The notes beneath the pieces were generated by a model. It had not been told where the DNA came from. It ran no database searches and was given only the letters and a program-made list of their open reading frames with translations. A stretch of DNA of 64,000 nucleotides, taken from contig NZ_BCXH01000002.1 in the NCBI RefSeq assembly GCF_001895005.1, positions 186,001 to 250,000 of the forward strand, written 5' to 3'. Below, piece after piece: positions 16,560 through 24,272 of the stretch; the stretch's first letter is position 1, and the number at the start of each line of letters is the position of its first letter. The position numbers were made by a program, and so were the translations under genes. Origin of the DNA: Rhodococcus yunnanensis NBRC 103083 (GTDB lineage Bacteria; Actinomycetota; Actinomycetes; Mycobacteriales; Mycobacteriaceae).

Positions 16560-17446
16560 CGCTCTCCCCTCGCGTGCCGGATCTGGCTGCACTCGACGTG
16601 ATGGTGTCGGTCGCCCGCCTGGGGAGCATGAGCGCCGCCGGTCGCGAACACGGACTGAGCCAGCAAGCGGTCAGCGCGCGTATCCGAGCCGCTGAGCGCG
16701 ACATCGGACTTCGCGTCTTCCATCGCACGAGCAGCGGTGTCGGCCTCACCCCCGAGGGGGTCCCGGTCCTGGAATGGGCGGAGAGCGTGCTGACCGCAGC
16801 CGAAACCTTCGCAACCGGTGTCCGCTCCCTGCTGCGGGAAGAGAGCGCGCAACTCACGGTCGCTGCCAGTATGACCGTCGCCGAGCACCTCGTACCGGGC
16901 TGGATGGTGCGGATGGCCTCGCGTTTTCCCGGAGTCGCCGCGCAGATGAGACTGATGAACTCGACCGAGGTGACGCAACATGTCCTCGACGGCCGTGCGG
17001 ACCTCGGCTTCGTGGAGGGACCGAATGTTCCACCGGGACTGGGAGTGCGGGTGGTGGCCACCGACGAACTGCTTGTCGTGGTCGCCCCCGATCATCGGTG
17101 GGCACGGAGTGCCTCGGTGACGGTCGACGAGTTGTCCGCGACTCCCCTCGTTCAGCGAGAGCCCGGTTCGGGAACCCGCACCACGTACGAGAACACCGTG
17201 CGTCCGACGGCACCGCCGCTGCTCGAACTGAACTCGGTGACCGCCATCAAATCGGCGGTGGCCACGGCCGATGCACCCACTGTTCTGTCCTCACTCGCCG
17301 TTGCCGCGGACATCCGCGACGGCAGGCTCGTGCGTATCGACGTCGAGAACCTGACGATGCCGCGCCAACTCCGAGCCGTCTGGAACCCCGAGACCCCGAT
17401 GCGAGGGCCGCGTCGGGACTTCCTCGACATCGCCGCAGGCGGGTAG
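16556..17446 (+). CDS. LysR family transcriptional regulator
   Basis: The 296-residue product has an N-terminal winged helix (SMSAAGREHGLSQQAVSARIRAAE, in two parts: the scaffold and the recognition helix ending at about residue 45) and a periplasmic-binding-fold effector domain. The frame is open much further upstream, but ATG 16556, overlapping the kinase stop as ATGA, gives a standard LysR length. Cotranscribed with the ribokinase-like gene. The effector is unknown. Its stop codon lies inside a 23-bp tandem duplication shared with the end of the convergent crcB gene. Confidence 0.9.
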   Translation: MTLSPRVPDLAALDVMVSVARLGSMSAAGREHGLSQQAVSARIRAAERDIGLRVFHRTSSGVGLTPEGVPVLEWAESVLTAAETFATGVRSLLREESAQLTVAASMTVAEHLVPGWMVRMASRFPGVAAQMRLMNSTEVTQHVLDGRADLGFVEGPNVPPGLGVRVVATDELLVVVAPDHRWARSASVTVDELSATPLVQREPGSGTRTTYENTVRPTAPPLLELNSVTAIKSAVATADAPTVLSSLAVAADIRDGRLVRIDVENLTMPRQLRAVWNPETPMRGPRRDFLDIAAGG

Positions 17447-17477
17447 CGCGTCAGGCCGCAGGCGGGTAGCGCGTCAG
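17432..17477. repeat. 23-bp tandem duplication covering the stop codons of LysR and crcB
   Basis: Units GCCGCAGGCGGGTAGCGCGT plus CAG at 17432-17454 and 17455-17477 are identical. The first unit contains the TAG stop of the LysR-type gene (17444-17446). The second contains, on the minus strand, the TGA stop of the crcB gene (17474-17476). The convergent gap between the genes is thus made entirely of the duplication. Confidence 0.95.
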
Positions 17478-17845
17478 ATCGCGCCTGCAAGCGCGAACCC
17501 GGCAGCACATGCCCCGATCGAGAGCACCACCGTGCTCACCGCGTTCGACAGGGCTGCGACATGCTTGCCGGTCTGGATCAGTCGCACGGTCTCGAAGCTG
17601 GCCGTACTGAACGTCGTGTATCCACCGCAGAGCCCGGTTCCGACGACGGTCTGCAGGTCGGCGGATCCGCCGTCGAACAGCACGAGACCGGCGAGGAATC
17701 CGAGAAGCAGCGACCCCGAGATGTTGATTCCCACGGTCGCCCATGGGAACGAGGACGTGCGAAGCTTCGATTTGACGTAGGAATCCACCGCGAACCGCGC
17801 AACCGCGCCGAATGCACCGGCGAGAGCAAGCGCGAGCACGATCAC
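17474..17845 (-). CDS. crcB: Fluoride ion channel CrcB/Fluc, second copy
   Basis: This small membrane protein of 123 residues has four predicted helices. It carries the family motifs GAVARFAV, the pore asparagine in GINISGSLLLG, and GTGLCGGYTTFST. Fluc channels export fluoride as dual-topology dimers. The GTG start overlaps the stop of the upstream crcB as GTGA. The longer open frame belongs to that gene. Tandem unequal crcB genes usually encode oppositely oriented halves of a heterodimer. No fluoride riboswitch was recognised upstream of the pair. Confidence 0.92.
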   Translation of the reverse strand: MIVLALALAGAFGAVARFAVDSYVKSKLRTSSFPWATVGINISGSLLLGFLAGLVLFDGGSADLQTVVGTGLCGGYTTFSTASFETVRLIQTGKHVAALSNAVSTVVLSIGACAAGFALAGAI

Positions 17846-18384
17846 TGCTCTCTCCCTCTCGCCGACGCCGAACCCGCTGCGATCCCCGCCCACGCCGCGA
17901 GAGCGCCGAGTATCACCGTCGCGACGGCGTACACCGCTGCAATGGAGAGGTGTCCGTCGTGCGCCAGTACGACGGTCTCGAGTGCGAATGTGCTGTACGT
18001 GGTGAACGCTCCGCAGAATCCGGTACCGGCCAACAGACGGATGCGTCGACGCGCACCGACGTCGGCACCCCTGCGCGCGAGGTTCGCGAGCAGAAGCCCG
18101 AGCACGAATGCGCCGGACAGGTTGATCGCGAACGTAGCGATGGGCCACTGCGGGCTCCGATGCGGAATCGCGGTTTCGATGCCGTACCGAGCGAGTGTGC
18201 CGAGGACCCCGCCGACGAAAACCGTCAGAAGCGGCACCGGCTGCAAGTGCAGCGGACGTGCGACGGAGCCGACAGACGCCGCATCGTCGGTGTCGGGATC
18301 GTCGGTGTCGGGATCGAGCGGCAGTTCCGCGTGCGAATCACAGTGCGTGGAATCGCCTGGACCATCGGCTTGCCTCGGCGTCAT
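17842..18384 (-). CDS. crcB: Fluoride ion channel CrcB/Fluc, first copy with acidic N-terminal extension
   Basis: The 180-residue product has the CrcB core from about residue 50, with GTLARYGIE, TFAINLSGAFVLG and GTGFCGAFTTYST. The first 45 residues are a polar extension containing two copies of DPDTD, encoded by a 15-bp repeat near 18292-18321. It is first of the crcB pair and diverges from the RecQ-like gene, with only 77 bases between the starts. Confidence 0.9.
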   Translation of the reverse strand: MTPRQADGPGDSTHCDSHAELPLDPDTDDPDTDDAASVGSVARPLHLQPVPLLTVFVGGVLGTLARYGIETAIPHRSPQWPIATFAINLSGAFVLGLLLANLARRGADVGARRRIRLLAGTGFCGAFTTYSTFALETVVLAHDGHLSIAAVYAVATVILGALAAWAGIAAGSASARGREQ

Positions 18385-18461
18385 GACACCTCCTCATCGA
18401 ACAGCAACACTAATCGCCGACGCGCGAGCTTCCTGTCGGACGCGTGCGGCACGATGGTGCG

Positions 18462-20570
18462 ATGACCGCTTCCAGCGACACGTCGACCACCGAACTGCGC
18501 ACCGACGCCGAGCGGCTGCTCCGCGAGCTCGCCGGTCCGGACGCACGCCTACGCGAGGATCAGTGGATCGCGATCGAAGCGCTGGTGGTGCACCGCCGCC
18601 GCGCGCTGGTGGTGCAGCGCACCGGCTGGGGCAAGTCCGCGGTCTACTTCATCGCCGCGAAACTGCTGCGCCAGCAGGGACTGGGTCCTACGGTCATCGT
18701 CTCGCCCCTCCTGGCTCTGATGCGCAACCAGGTCGCGTCGGCCGAGCGTGCCGGTGTACGCGCCGCCACGATCAACTCCGGCAACATGACCGAATGGGAG
18801 GACGTCCACGCCGACGTCGCCGCGGGCAATCTCGATGTTCTCCTGGTCAGTCCCGAGCGGCTGAACAACCCCGATTTCCGCGACCAGGTGCTGCCGTCGC
18901 TCGCGGGTGACGCCGGACTGGTTGTGGTCGACGAAGCCCACTGCGTATCCGATTGGGGCCATGATTTCCGCCCCGACTACCGGCGCATCCGAACGTTGAT
19001 ATCCGAACTGCGCGAGGGCATTCCAGTCCTCGCGACCACCGCGACCGCCAACGACAGGGTGGTCGCCGATGTCGCTGCTCAGCTGGGAGTGGGCGGCGGA
19101 GACACGCTGGTACTCCGCGGCGGACTGGAGCGAGAGTCGCTGCACCTGTCGGTGGTACAGATCGAGAACACCACCGAGCGGGCAGCATGGTTGGCCTCTC
19201 ATCTCGCCGAACTGCCGGGGTCGGGGATCATCTACACACTGACCGTCTCGGCTGCGCGCGACCTCGCGAGCCTGTTGTCCGATCAGGGCCTCGCCGTAGC
19301 GGCCTACACCGGCCAGACCGATACGACCGAGCGCGAGGCACTGGAGACGGATCTGCTGAACAACGAGGTCAAGGCCCTCGTGGCCACCTCCGCGCTCGGC
19401 ATGGGCTTCGACAAACCCGACCTCGGTTTTGTCGTCCACATGGGAGCTCCGTCCTCCCCGATCTCCTACTACCAGCAAGTGGGCCGCGCGGGGCGTGCCA
19501 CCGAACGTGCCGAGGTGGTCCTACTGCCCGGGCACGAGGACAAGCAGATCTGGAGCTACTTCGCTTCCGTCGCGTTTCCTCGCGAACATGTGGTCAGGCA
19601 GGTGATCGACACTCTGGATCGGGTCAAGCCGCAATCCACGCCGGCACTGGAGCCGCTCGTCGACCTCAACCGGAGTCGTCTCGAGATGGTCCTGAAGGTG
19701 CTCGACGTCGATGGCGCCGTTCAGCGAGTCCGAGGCGGCTGGATCGCAACCGGGGAGCCCTGGATCTACGACTCGGCGCGCTACGAACGTCTGGAGCAGG
19801 CGAGAGACGCGGAACAGCAAGCCATGATCGACTACCAGCGCACCGATGGATGCCGTATGGAGTTCCTCCGTCGTCAACTCGACGACCCCGGTCTCGGTGA
19901 CACCGCAGACAAGTGCGGACGCTGCGACAATTGCACAGGCAGGACTTACTCATCGGCGGTGTCCGCGGATGCCGTCGAGTCGGCCCGCGCCAGGTTGGAC
20001 CGGCCAGGTCTCGATCTACCGCCACGCAAGCAGTGGCCGAGTGGAATGAAGAAGCTCGGCGTATCACTGTCCGGCAAGATCACCGATGGGCCGCAACCCG
20101 GCCGTGTACTGGGACGACTCACCGACCTCGGCTGGGGAAGCCGGTTGCGCCAGGTCCTCGACGGTCCCGACGGGCCTGCTCCGGCTGCCCTGGTCGAAGG
20201 CTGCATCAAGGTACTCGCGTCCTGGGACTGGGCCACCAGACCGACCTCTGTGCTGGCTCTTGATTCGGACAGCCACCCCGAACTGGTCCGATCGGTGGCG
20301 GGTGAGCTGGCTCGTATCGGCAAGCTCACCGACCTGGGCGTACTACACCATCGTCCCGAGCATCCACCCGTGTCCGCTGCCAACTCGGCCTTCCGTGTCG
20401 CAAGGCTCGTCGACTCGTGGGAAATACCCGATCTGACCGGCACGGACGGTCCAGTTCTGTTGGTCGACCTCGTGACCGACACCGGGTGGACGTTCACCTG
20501 CGCATCGGTCGCCCTACGCCGAGCAGGGGCGGATGCCGTTCTGCCCTTCGCCCTGGCTACACCGAAGTAG
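18462..20570 (+). CDS. RecQ-like ATP-dependent DNA helicase with C-terminal phosphoribosyltransferase-like segment
   Basis: This 702-residue superfamily 2 helicase unwinds DNA in a RecQ-like manner. Walker A is GWGKS near residue 54 and the DEAH box is at 157-160. Motif VI is in QVGRAGRATERAEV. A zinc site includes CGRCDNC after CRMEFLRRQL. No HRDC domain is visible. Instead the last 130 residues resemble a phosphoribosyltransferase, with VLLVDLVTDTGWTFTCA in place of the usual PRPP loop (DDvxTTGxT), so catalysis is doubtful. I prefer ATG 18462 over GTG 18444. The stop lies in a 27-bp tandem duplication. Confidence 0.87.
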   Translation: MTASSDTSTTELRTDAERLLRELAGPDARLREDQWIAIEALVVHRRRALVVQRTGWGKSAVYFIAAKLLRQQGLGPTVIVSPLLALMRNQVASAERAGVRAATINSGNMTEWEDVHADVAAGNLDVLLVSPERLNNPDFRDQVLPSLAGDAGLVVVDEAHCVSDWGHDFRPDYRRIRTLISELREGIPVLATTATANDRVVADVAAQLGVGGGDTLVLRGGLERESLHLSVVQIENTTERAAWLASHLAELPGSGIIYTLTVSAARDLASLLSDQGLAVAAYTGQTDTTEREALETDLLNNEVKALVATSALGMGFDKPDLGFVVHMGAPSSPISYYQQVGRAGRATERAEVVLLPGHEDKQIWSYFASVAFPREHVVRQVIDTLDRVKPQSTPALEPLVDLNRSRLEMVLKVLDVDGAVQRVRGGWIATGEPWIYDSARYERLEQARDAEQQAMIDYQRTDGCRMEFLRRQLDDPGLGDTADKCGRCDNCTGRTYSSAVSADAVESARARLDRPGLDLPPRKQWPSGMKKLGVSLSGKITDGPQPGRVLGRLTDLGWGSRLRQVLDGPDGPAPAALVEGCIKVLASWDWATRPTSVLALDSDSHPELVRSVAGELARIGKLTDLGVLHHRPEHPPVSAANSAFRVARLVDSWEIPDLTGTDGPVLLVDLVTDTGWTFTCASVALRRAGADAVLPFALATPK

Positions 20571-20602
20571 GTCGAGGCTCTGGCGACACCGAAGTAGGTC
20601 GA
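20553..20602. repeat. 27-bp tandem duplication over the helicase stop codon
   Basis: Unit 1 at 20553-20579 contains the TAG stop of the helicase gene. Unit 2 begins at 20580 and matches 22 of its first 23 bases. The shared core is ACACCGAAGTAGGTCGA. The unit length is a multiple of three, so the second TAG is in frame with the first. Confidence 0.9.
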
Positions 20603-20681
20603 ACCGGGGCGCTGAGTCCGCACTGCGTATCTCCAGAAACTTCGGCCACCGATATCGGCGGAGAACCGGGCTCGCGTTACC

Positions 20682-20711
20682 TCACAAACACAGTTTGTGA
20701 CCAGCATCACA
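20682..20711. promoter_or_regulatory. Overlapping inverted repeats upstream of the ectoine genes, one a CRP/GlxR-type box
   Basis: TGTGACCAGCATCACA at 20696-20711 fits the CRP/GlxR consensus TGTGA-N6-TCACA perfectly. It overlaps a second inverted repeat, TCACAAA-CACAG-TTTGTGA at 20682-20700, sharing the TGTGA. The boxes lie 96-125 bases before the ectA ATG and likely carry cAMP-receptor-type or other control of ectoine synthesis. No unambiguous -10/-35 pair could be assigned between them and the gene. Confidence 0.65.
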
Positions 20712-20806
20712 ATCACCCTGTCACCTGCACGGGAGTGGGTGTTTCGAAGGGCAATTTCCGCAGGTAGGTGAAATGCCAAGGGCACCTTGTTACGTTTGTA
20801 TTTCCT

Positions 20807-22630
20807 ATGAAGCCAGCACAGCTGAGAACAACCCCAGTCACTGCGCCGGACGCAGTGAAGTTTCGCAGGCCCAAGGTTTCCGACGGAGTCCGGCTCTGGG
20901 AGATCGCAAGAGATTCGAAAGTACTCGATCTCAATTCGAGTTACTCGTACGTGCTGTGGTGCAGAGACTTTGCAGCGACGTCGGTTGTCTCCGACGTGGA
21001 CGGCCGAGCGGTAGGCTTCGTCACAGGCTACATCCGGCAGGACTCCCCCACAACGTTTTTCGTGTGGCAGGTGGCAGTCGATGCCGATCAGCGAGGCAAG
21101 GGTCTCGCCGGGCGGATGTTGAACGAACTACTCGAACGCCTGACGCCACAGGGCATCACACACCTCGAGACGACGATCAGCCCCGACAACGAAGCGTCGA
21201 TAGCGTTGTTCACGGCCCTCGCCCGAACACGAGGGACCGACATTGGAAAATCAGATCTGTTCGCGCCCAACGATTTCCCTGATAGCCACGAGGCAGAAGA
21301 GCTCTACACAGTAGGCCCAGCCGCCGTGCGCACAAACGAAAGGAACAAGCAGAACATGACCGAGACGACGAATACCACAGAGAAGCCCGACATCTTCGAG
21401 ACCGTCGAGTCCGCAGTCCGTAGCTACAGCCGCCAGTGGCCTGCCGTGTTCAAGACCGCGAAGAATTCGACCATCGTCGACGAGAACGGCCGCGAGTACC
21501 TCGACTTCTTCGGTGGCGCAGGCGCATTGAACTACGGGCACAACAACCAGATCCTCAAGGACGCACTCGTCGAGTACATCCAGAGCGACGGCATCACGCA
21601 CGGACTCGATATGTCCACCGTCGCCAAGCGTGAGTTCCTCGAGTCGTTCAAGAAGAACATCCTCGACCCCCGCGGACTCGACTACAAGGTTCAGTTCCCC
21701 GGCCCCACAGGTGCCAACACCGTGGAGGCAGCACTGAAGCTGGCCCGCAAGGTCACCGGCCGCGAGTCGATCATCAACTTCACCAATGCATTCCATGGCA
21801 TGACACTCGGCGCGTTGTCCGTCACCGGCAACTCGATGAAGCGAGCTGGCGCCGGAATTCCCTTGGTGCACACCACCCCGATGCCGTACGACAACTACTT
21901 CGGCGGAGTCACCGAGGATTTCCAGTGGTTCGAGCGTGTGCTCGACGACTCGGGCAGTGGCTTCAATCGTCCGGCTGCCGTGATCGTGGAAACGATCCAG
22001 GGTGAGGGCGGCATCAACGTCGCACGTCCGGAATGGCTGCGCGCCTTGGCCGAATTGTGCTCGCGCCGTGACATTCTGCTGATCGTCGACGACGTTCAGA
22101 TGGGCTGCGGCCGCACCGGCCAGTTCTTCTCGTTCGAGGAAGCGGGCATCGTTCCCGATATCGTCACGCTCTCGAAGTCGATCGGCGGCTACGGAATGCC
22201 GATGGCGTTGACTTTGTTCAAGCCCGAACTCGACGTGTGGGCACCGGGTGAGCACAATGGGACCTTCCGCGGGTTCAATCCCTCGTTCGTCACGTCGAAG
22301 GTCGCCATCGACACCTACTGGTCGGACGACAAATTCGAGAAGGAAGTTCTCGCCAAGGGTGAGCACATCCAGGACAACTTCATCAAGCTGTGCGCCAAGT
22401 TCGACGGAATCTCCACACGCGGCCGCGGCATGGTGCAGGCCCTGGCTTTCGACGAGCCGGAGAAGGCGAGCAAGGTTGCCCAGCTCTGCTACGACGAGGG
22501 ACTGCTCGTCGAGACCGCAGGGCCGTCCGACGAGGTCGTCAAGCTGCTGCCGCCGCTGACCACCACCATGGAAGAACTCGATCGCGGACTGGACATCATT
22601 GCGAGCGCAACCGCAAAAGTGTGCTCCTGA
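20807..22630 (+). CDS. ectAB: EctA-EctB in one open reading frame: diaminobutyrate acetyltransferase fused to diaminobutyrate aminotransferase
   Basis: One frame without a stop encodes both enzymes (607 residues). The first ~166 residues are EctA, a GNAT acetyltransferase (LDLNSSYSYVLWCRDFA, acetyl-CoA loop VDADQRGKGLAGRM) that acetylates diaminobutyrate. Residues from ~184 are EctB, a class III aminotransferase making diaminobutyrate from aspartate semialdehyde, with IQGEGG, DDVQMGCGRTG and PLP lysine in TLSKSIGG. EctA normally ends near ELYTVGP; here 17 more codons lead directly into the EctB methionine. Either a true fusion is made or EctB also starts internally at ATG 21356. An upstream ATG at 20768 is in frame but looks like leader. 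Confidence 0.9.
   Translation: MKPAQLRTTPVTAPDAVKFRRPKVSDGVRLWEIARDSKVLDLNSSYSYVLWCRDFAATSVVSDVDGRAVGFVTGYIRQDSPTTFFVWQVAVDADQRGKGLAGRMLNELLERLTPQGITHLETTISPDNEASIALFTALARTRGTDIGKSDLFAPNDFPDSHEAEELYTVGPAAVRTNERNKQNMTETTNTTEKPDIFETVESAVRSYSRQWPAVFKTAKNSTIVDENGREYLDFFGGAGALNYGHNNQILKDALVEYIQSDGITHGLDMSTVAKREFLESFKKNILDPRGLDYKVQFPGPTGANTVEAALKLARKVTGRESIINFTNAFHGMTLGALSVTGNSMKRAGAGIPLVHTTPMPYDNYFGGVTEDFQWFERVLDDSGSGFNRPAAVIVETIQGEGGINVARPEWLRALAELCSRRDILLIVDDVQMGCGRTGQFFSFEEAGIVPDIVTLSKSIGGYGMPMALTLFKPELDVWAPGEHNGTFRGFNPSFVTSKVAIDTYWSDDKFEKEVLAKGEHIQDNFIKLCAKFDGISTRGRGMVQALAFDEPEKASKVAQLCYDEGLLVETAGPSDEVVKLLPPLTTTMEELDRGLDIIASATAKVCS
21339..21358 (+). promoter_or_regulatory. Candidate internal ribosome binding site and ATG for separate EctB synthesis
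   Basis: AAAGGAA at 21339-21345 is followed ten bases later by ATG 21356, which begins MTETTNTTEKPDIFETVESA, a normal EctB N-terminus (424 residues). The spacing is longer than ideal. The site would let free EctB be made even though no stop codon separates it from EctA. Confidence 0.5.
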
Positions 22631-22711
22631 GCCACAACGAGTGGAGCCTGCGGAAATGACCGAGGTTCGACTCTCGCGATACTGACCGCCAGCTGAAGGG
22701 AGAAACGACAC

Positions 22712-23110
22712 ATGATCGTACGTAGCACCCAGGAAATCACCGGTACCGAGCGCGACATCGAGAGCGAAGACGGACAGTGGCGAAGCAAGCGCATCGTCCT
22801 CGGCGGAGACAAGGTCGGTTTCTCGTTCCACGAGACCACCATCAAGGCCGGAACCGTCAACAACTTCCACTACGCCAACCACATCGAAGCCGTATGGCTC
22901 ATCGAGGGTGAAGGCACGCTCACCGACCGTGAGACCGGCGAGACCTACGAACTCGGTGCAGGTTCGATGTACTTGCTCAACGGCAACGAGCGTCACACGG
23001 TGGAACCGCGAACCCAGATGCGCATGTTGTGTGTGTTCAATCCCCCGGTCGTCGGTAACGAGACACACGACGAGAACGGCGTCTACCCACTGGTCGAGGT
23101 ACCTGCGTGA
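22712..23110 (+). CDS. ectC: L-ectoine synthase
   Basis: EctC closes N-gamma-acetyl-diaminobutyrate to ectoine, the final step of the pathway. It is a 132-residue single-domain cupin of normal length, opening MIVRSTQEI. Metal and substrate residues lie in [15 protein letters not shown] and in the [11 protein letters not shown] block. The start ATG has GAAGGGAGAA upstream. It follows ectAB by 81 bases and presumably shares its transcript. No ectD (ectoine hydroxylase) or ectoine transporter gene follows. Its stop codon lies in the first unit of a 17-bp tandem array. Confidence 0.97.
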   Translation: MIVRSTQEITGTERDIESEDGQWRSKRIVLGGDKVGFSFHETTIKAGTVNNFHYANHIEAVWLIEGEGTLTDRETGETYELGAGSMYLLNGNERHTVEPRTQMRMLCVFNPPVVGNETHDENGVYPLVEVPA

Positions 23111-23183
23111 CAGCGGTACCTGCATGACAGCGGTGCCTGTATAACAGCGGTGCCTGTATAACAGCGGTACCTGTTCGACAGGT
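23101..23183. repeat. 17-bp tandem repeat starting in the last codons of ectC
   Basis: Units at 23101, 23118, 23135 and 23152 follow RCCTGYRTRACAGCGGT; a partial fifth unit at 23169 turns into a small hairpin (ACCTGT-TCG-ACAGGT). Unit 1 contains the ectC TGA. Units 2 to 4 each keep TGA or TAA, and the 17-base period places them in different frames. Confidence 0.93.
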
Positions 23184-23219
23184 GTCTGCCTCCGGGCAGC
23201 TCCGAATGCTTCACGATCG

Positions 23220-23265
23220 ACCTCGAACCCCGTTCGACTGCCTGCAGTCGAACGGGGTTCGAGGT
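23220..23265. terminator. Long perfect hairpin downstream of ectC
   Basis: A 22-base perfect stem (arms 23220-23241 and 23244-23265, beginning ACCTCGAACCCCGTTCGACT) has a two-base spacer. No T-run follows, as is common for terminators in high-GC actinobacteria. It separates the ectoine operon from the sirtuin gene. The symmetry would also allow a cruciform. Confidence 0.75.
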
Positions 23266-23324
23266 GTCTCGGCACCAGTTTCCGGCACGGTCGTCCCTCG
23301 CCGGCGAGCGCTACTCTGGAGACC

Positions 23325-24212
23325 GTGCCCGGTCCTGGTAACTCCGCAATCGCGACCGAGACACAGCTCGATCGTATGGTCGAGCTGTTGTCCGGAAGGT
23401 CTATCGCAGTCGTCACCGGCGCAGGCATGTCCACGGACTCCGGCATCCCCGACTACCGCGGTCCGAATTCGCCGCCGCGCAACCCGATGACGTACCAGCA
23501 GTTCGTCGGAGACCGAGACTTTCGGCGGCACTACTGGGCGCGCAACCACGTGGGTTGGCGCCACATGGATGCCGCGCGGCCCAACGACGGCCATCGGGCA
23601 TTGGCTCAGCTGGAACGTCGCGGCATCGTCTCCGGTGTCATCACGCAGAACGTGGACATGCTGCACACCAAGGCAGGCAGTCGCCGAGTGGTCGATCTAC
23701 ACGGTGTCTACGCACGCGTCCGCTGCTTGAACTGCGAGCGTCTGGTATCCCGATTCACCCTCGCCCAACGTCTCGATCAGCAGAATCCGGGATTTCTCGC
23801 GAGTGTCGCTCCGGCGGAGGGCGTCGAGATCGCTCCCGACGCCGATGCCGTCATCGCCAGTACGGCGCACTTTCGGATGGTCGATTGCCAGTACTGCTCC
23901 GGTGTCCTGAAACCCGATATCGTCTACTTCGGCGAGAGCGTCCCCAAGCCCAGGGTGGCCGAGGCATTCGATCTCGTCGACCGTAGCGGCGCCCTGCTGG
24001 TCCTGGGTTCGTCCTTGACGGTCATGTCGGGTCTTCGGTTCGTTCGACGCGCCGCCAAGGCAGGCATCCCGATCGTCGTAGTCAACCGCGGCCCCACGAG
24101 AGGTGACGAGTTCGCGGCCCTCACCAGCCATGCGGGTTGCTCGGAGACACTCACAGCGCTCCTGGACGCACTGCCCGCCCGCACCGCCGGCACCCCCACC
24201 CCCACCGCTTGA
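23325..24212 (+). CDS. Sir2-family NAD-dependent protein deacylase
   Basis: Sirtuins remove acyl groups from lysines using NAD. The 295-residue product has the NAD-binding [20 protein letters not shown] and the catalytic His in [11 protein letters not shown] zinc knuckle is formed by CLNC and CQYC. The GTG at 23325 is the longest start; GTG/ATG codons downstream near residue 18 are possible. It lies just after the ectoine operon but behind a strong hairpin, so a functional link is not shown. Targets may include acetyl-CoA synthetase, as for other bacterial sirtuins. Confidence 0.93.
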   Translation: MPGPGNSAIATETQLDRMVELLSGRSIAVVTGAGMSTDSGIPDYRGPNSPPRNPMTYQQFVGDRDFRRHYWARNHVGWRHMDAARPNDGHRALAQLERRGIVSGVITQNVDMLHTKAGSRRVVDLHGVYARVRCLNCERLVSRFTLAQRLDQQNPGFLASVAPAEGVEIAPDADAVIASTAHFRMVDCQYCSGVLKPDIVYFGESVPKPRVAEAFDLVDRSGALLVLGSSLTVMSGLRFVRRAAKAGIPIVVVNRGPTRGDEFAALTSHAGCSETLTALLDALPARTAGTPTPTA

Positions 24213-24258
24213 ATGAACCGTTCAACCCATCAGATCGTATGAATGGTTCATTCAAGCG
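24208..24258. terminator. Inverted repeat between convergent sirtuin and exporter genes
   Basis: Thirteen-base arms (GCTTGAATGAACC at 24208-24220 and its complement at 24246-24258) are separated by 25 bases. The left arm overlaps the sirtuin stop. It probably serves as a bidirectional terminator. Each arm continues into a TTCA half-site (TGAATGAACCgTTCA), so a protein-binding role is possible too. Confidence 0.6.
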
Positions 24259-24272
24259 ATCGTGTAGCCCGG

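Noticed and set aside
18385-18461. Fluoride riboswitch upstream of crcB
   Set aside because: The gap is only 77 bases and the conserved aptamer segments are not present.
21251-23446. 731-codon open frame on the minus strand across ectB and ectC
   Set aside because: It is antisense to clear EctB/EctC coding sequence and has no recognisable domain; such long shadows are expected from high-GC codon bias.
24208-24258. TetR operator controlling the DHA2 exporter
   Set aside because: The repeat lies at the 3' ends of two convergent genes, not at a promoter, and no TetR gene is nearby; a terminator is simpler.
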